Shown here one piece after another: positions 63,780 through 64,000 of a stretch of 64,000 bases of DNA. The position numbers and the translations under genes were made by a program. Positions within the stretch are counted from its first letter, which is position 1. The number at the start of each line of letters is the position of its first letter. The notes under the pieces were generated by a model. The model searched no databases, was not told the DNA's origin, and was given only the letters and a program-made list of their open reading frames with translations. The DNA is from Cellulomonas sp. (GTDB lineage: Bacteria > Actinomycetota > Actinomycetes > Actinomycetales > Cellulomonadaceae): NCBI RefSeq assembly GCF_015234515.1, contig NZ_JADGMY010000017.1:82826-146825 (forward strand), given 5' to 3'.

Positions 63780-64000
63780 GCGCCGGTCTCCGAGACGCGC
63801 TGGTCGCGGAGCCTCGACTCGATGATCTCGGCGACCTCCACCGGGCGCAGCCCGTCCGTCGACACGTGCACCGTCGCGACCTCCTCGTAGACCGGACGCC
63901 GGGCGTCCATGAGCGCCTGCCACTGCGCGCGCGGGCTGCCGACCAGCAGCGGGCGCGACTGGTTGAGCCCGACGCGCGGTGCGGCGTGCGCGAGGCTCAC
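63776..64000 (-). CDS. aroK: Shikimate kinase, C-terminal fragment (cut by window edge)
   Basis: The last 74 codons lie in the window. The [20 protein letters not shown] region is the shikimate kinase lid and C-terminal helix (Arg of the phosphate-binding site), followed by [20 protein letters not shown] and IIESRLRDQ at the end. The N-terminal part with the P-loop is outside the window. It phosphorylates shikimate for aromatic amino acid synthesis and is translated together with aroB (ATGA). Confidence 0.85.
   Translation of the reverse strand: MSLAHAAPRVGLNQSRPLLVGSPRAQWQALMDARRPVYEEVATVHVSTDGLRPVEVAEIIESRLRDQRVSETGA

Overview
The window is a contiguous piece of a very GC-rich actinobacterial chromosome. 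Codons end almost always in G or C, GTG starts are common, and the gene content includes RbpA, mIHF, GarA, PafB/PafC, HelY and an FtsR-like MerR protein. A fragment of a secreted GH6-type cellulase at the left edge and the overall gene order suggest the family Cellulomonadaceae, most likely Cellulomonas; this is inferred from recalled family features, not a database match. About 57 protein genes are supported. No rRNA, tRNA, CRISPR array or intact insertion sequence was seen.

Layout. 1-4350: start of a cellulase gene, a LacI-type repressor and, divergently, a cytoplasmic sugar-sensor/PAS/degenerate-GGDEF protein, closed by a perfect 21-bp hairpin. 4366-6810: DEAD-box RNA helicase and a CoA-binding protein. 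6949-12699: a conserved actinobacterial cluster (CDP-alcohol phosphatidyltransferase, DUF881, DUF1290, DUF881, garA, ftsR-like MerR, bifunctional-nuclease protein, second MerR). 12795-20750: accessory and housekeeping genes (orphan ParA, acetyltransferase, lipid desaturase, frameshifted HIT gene, aldo/keto reductase, rbpA with a sigma-R-like promoter, lnt). 21270-32140: amidohydrolase, helY, lipid kinase, tatC-tatA, pafC-pafB, DUF3866 and a PH-like membrane protein. 32142-37886: hisE-hisG, and ribD-ribE-ribBA-ribH under an FMN riboswitch, next to rpe. 37931-46572: rsmB, fmt, priA, metK, coaBC, rpoZ, gmk, mihF. 46764-56720: a truncated recombinase-like gene and the pyrimidine operon pyrR-pyrB-pyrC-orf-carA-carB-pyrF, with a PyrR-type RNA hairpin at its head. 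56885-64000: a membrane GGDEF-EAL protein, nusB-efp, a SatD-like gene pair with a four-half-site operator, a DUF559 protein, aroB and the end of aroK.

How it works together. Most genes are core metabolism and information processing in long minus-strand operons joined by ATGA, GTGA or TGATG overlaps, which points to translational coupling. About a dozen genes appear to be leaderless: a TANNNT -10 hexamer sits 6-8 nt before the ATG/GTG with no Shine-Dalgarno sequence. Regulatory RNA structures control riboflavin synthesis (FMN) and pyrimidine synthesis (PyrR). The less ordinary parts are the sugar-binding/GGDEF fusion beside the cellulase locus, the inverted-repeat operator of the SatD-like pair, the helicase-dead PriA with an inserted repeat, the truncated recombinase, and an AT-rich palindrome in a 660-bp gene-free stretch.
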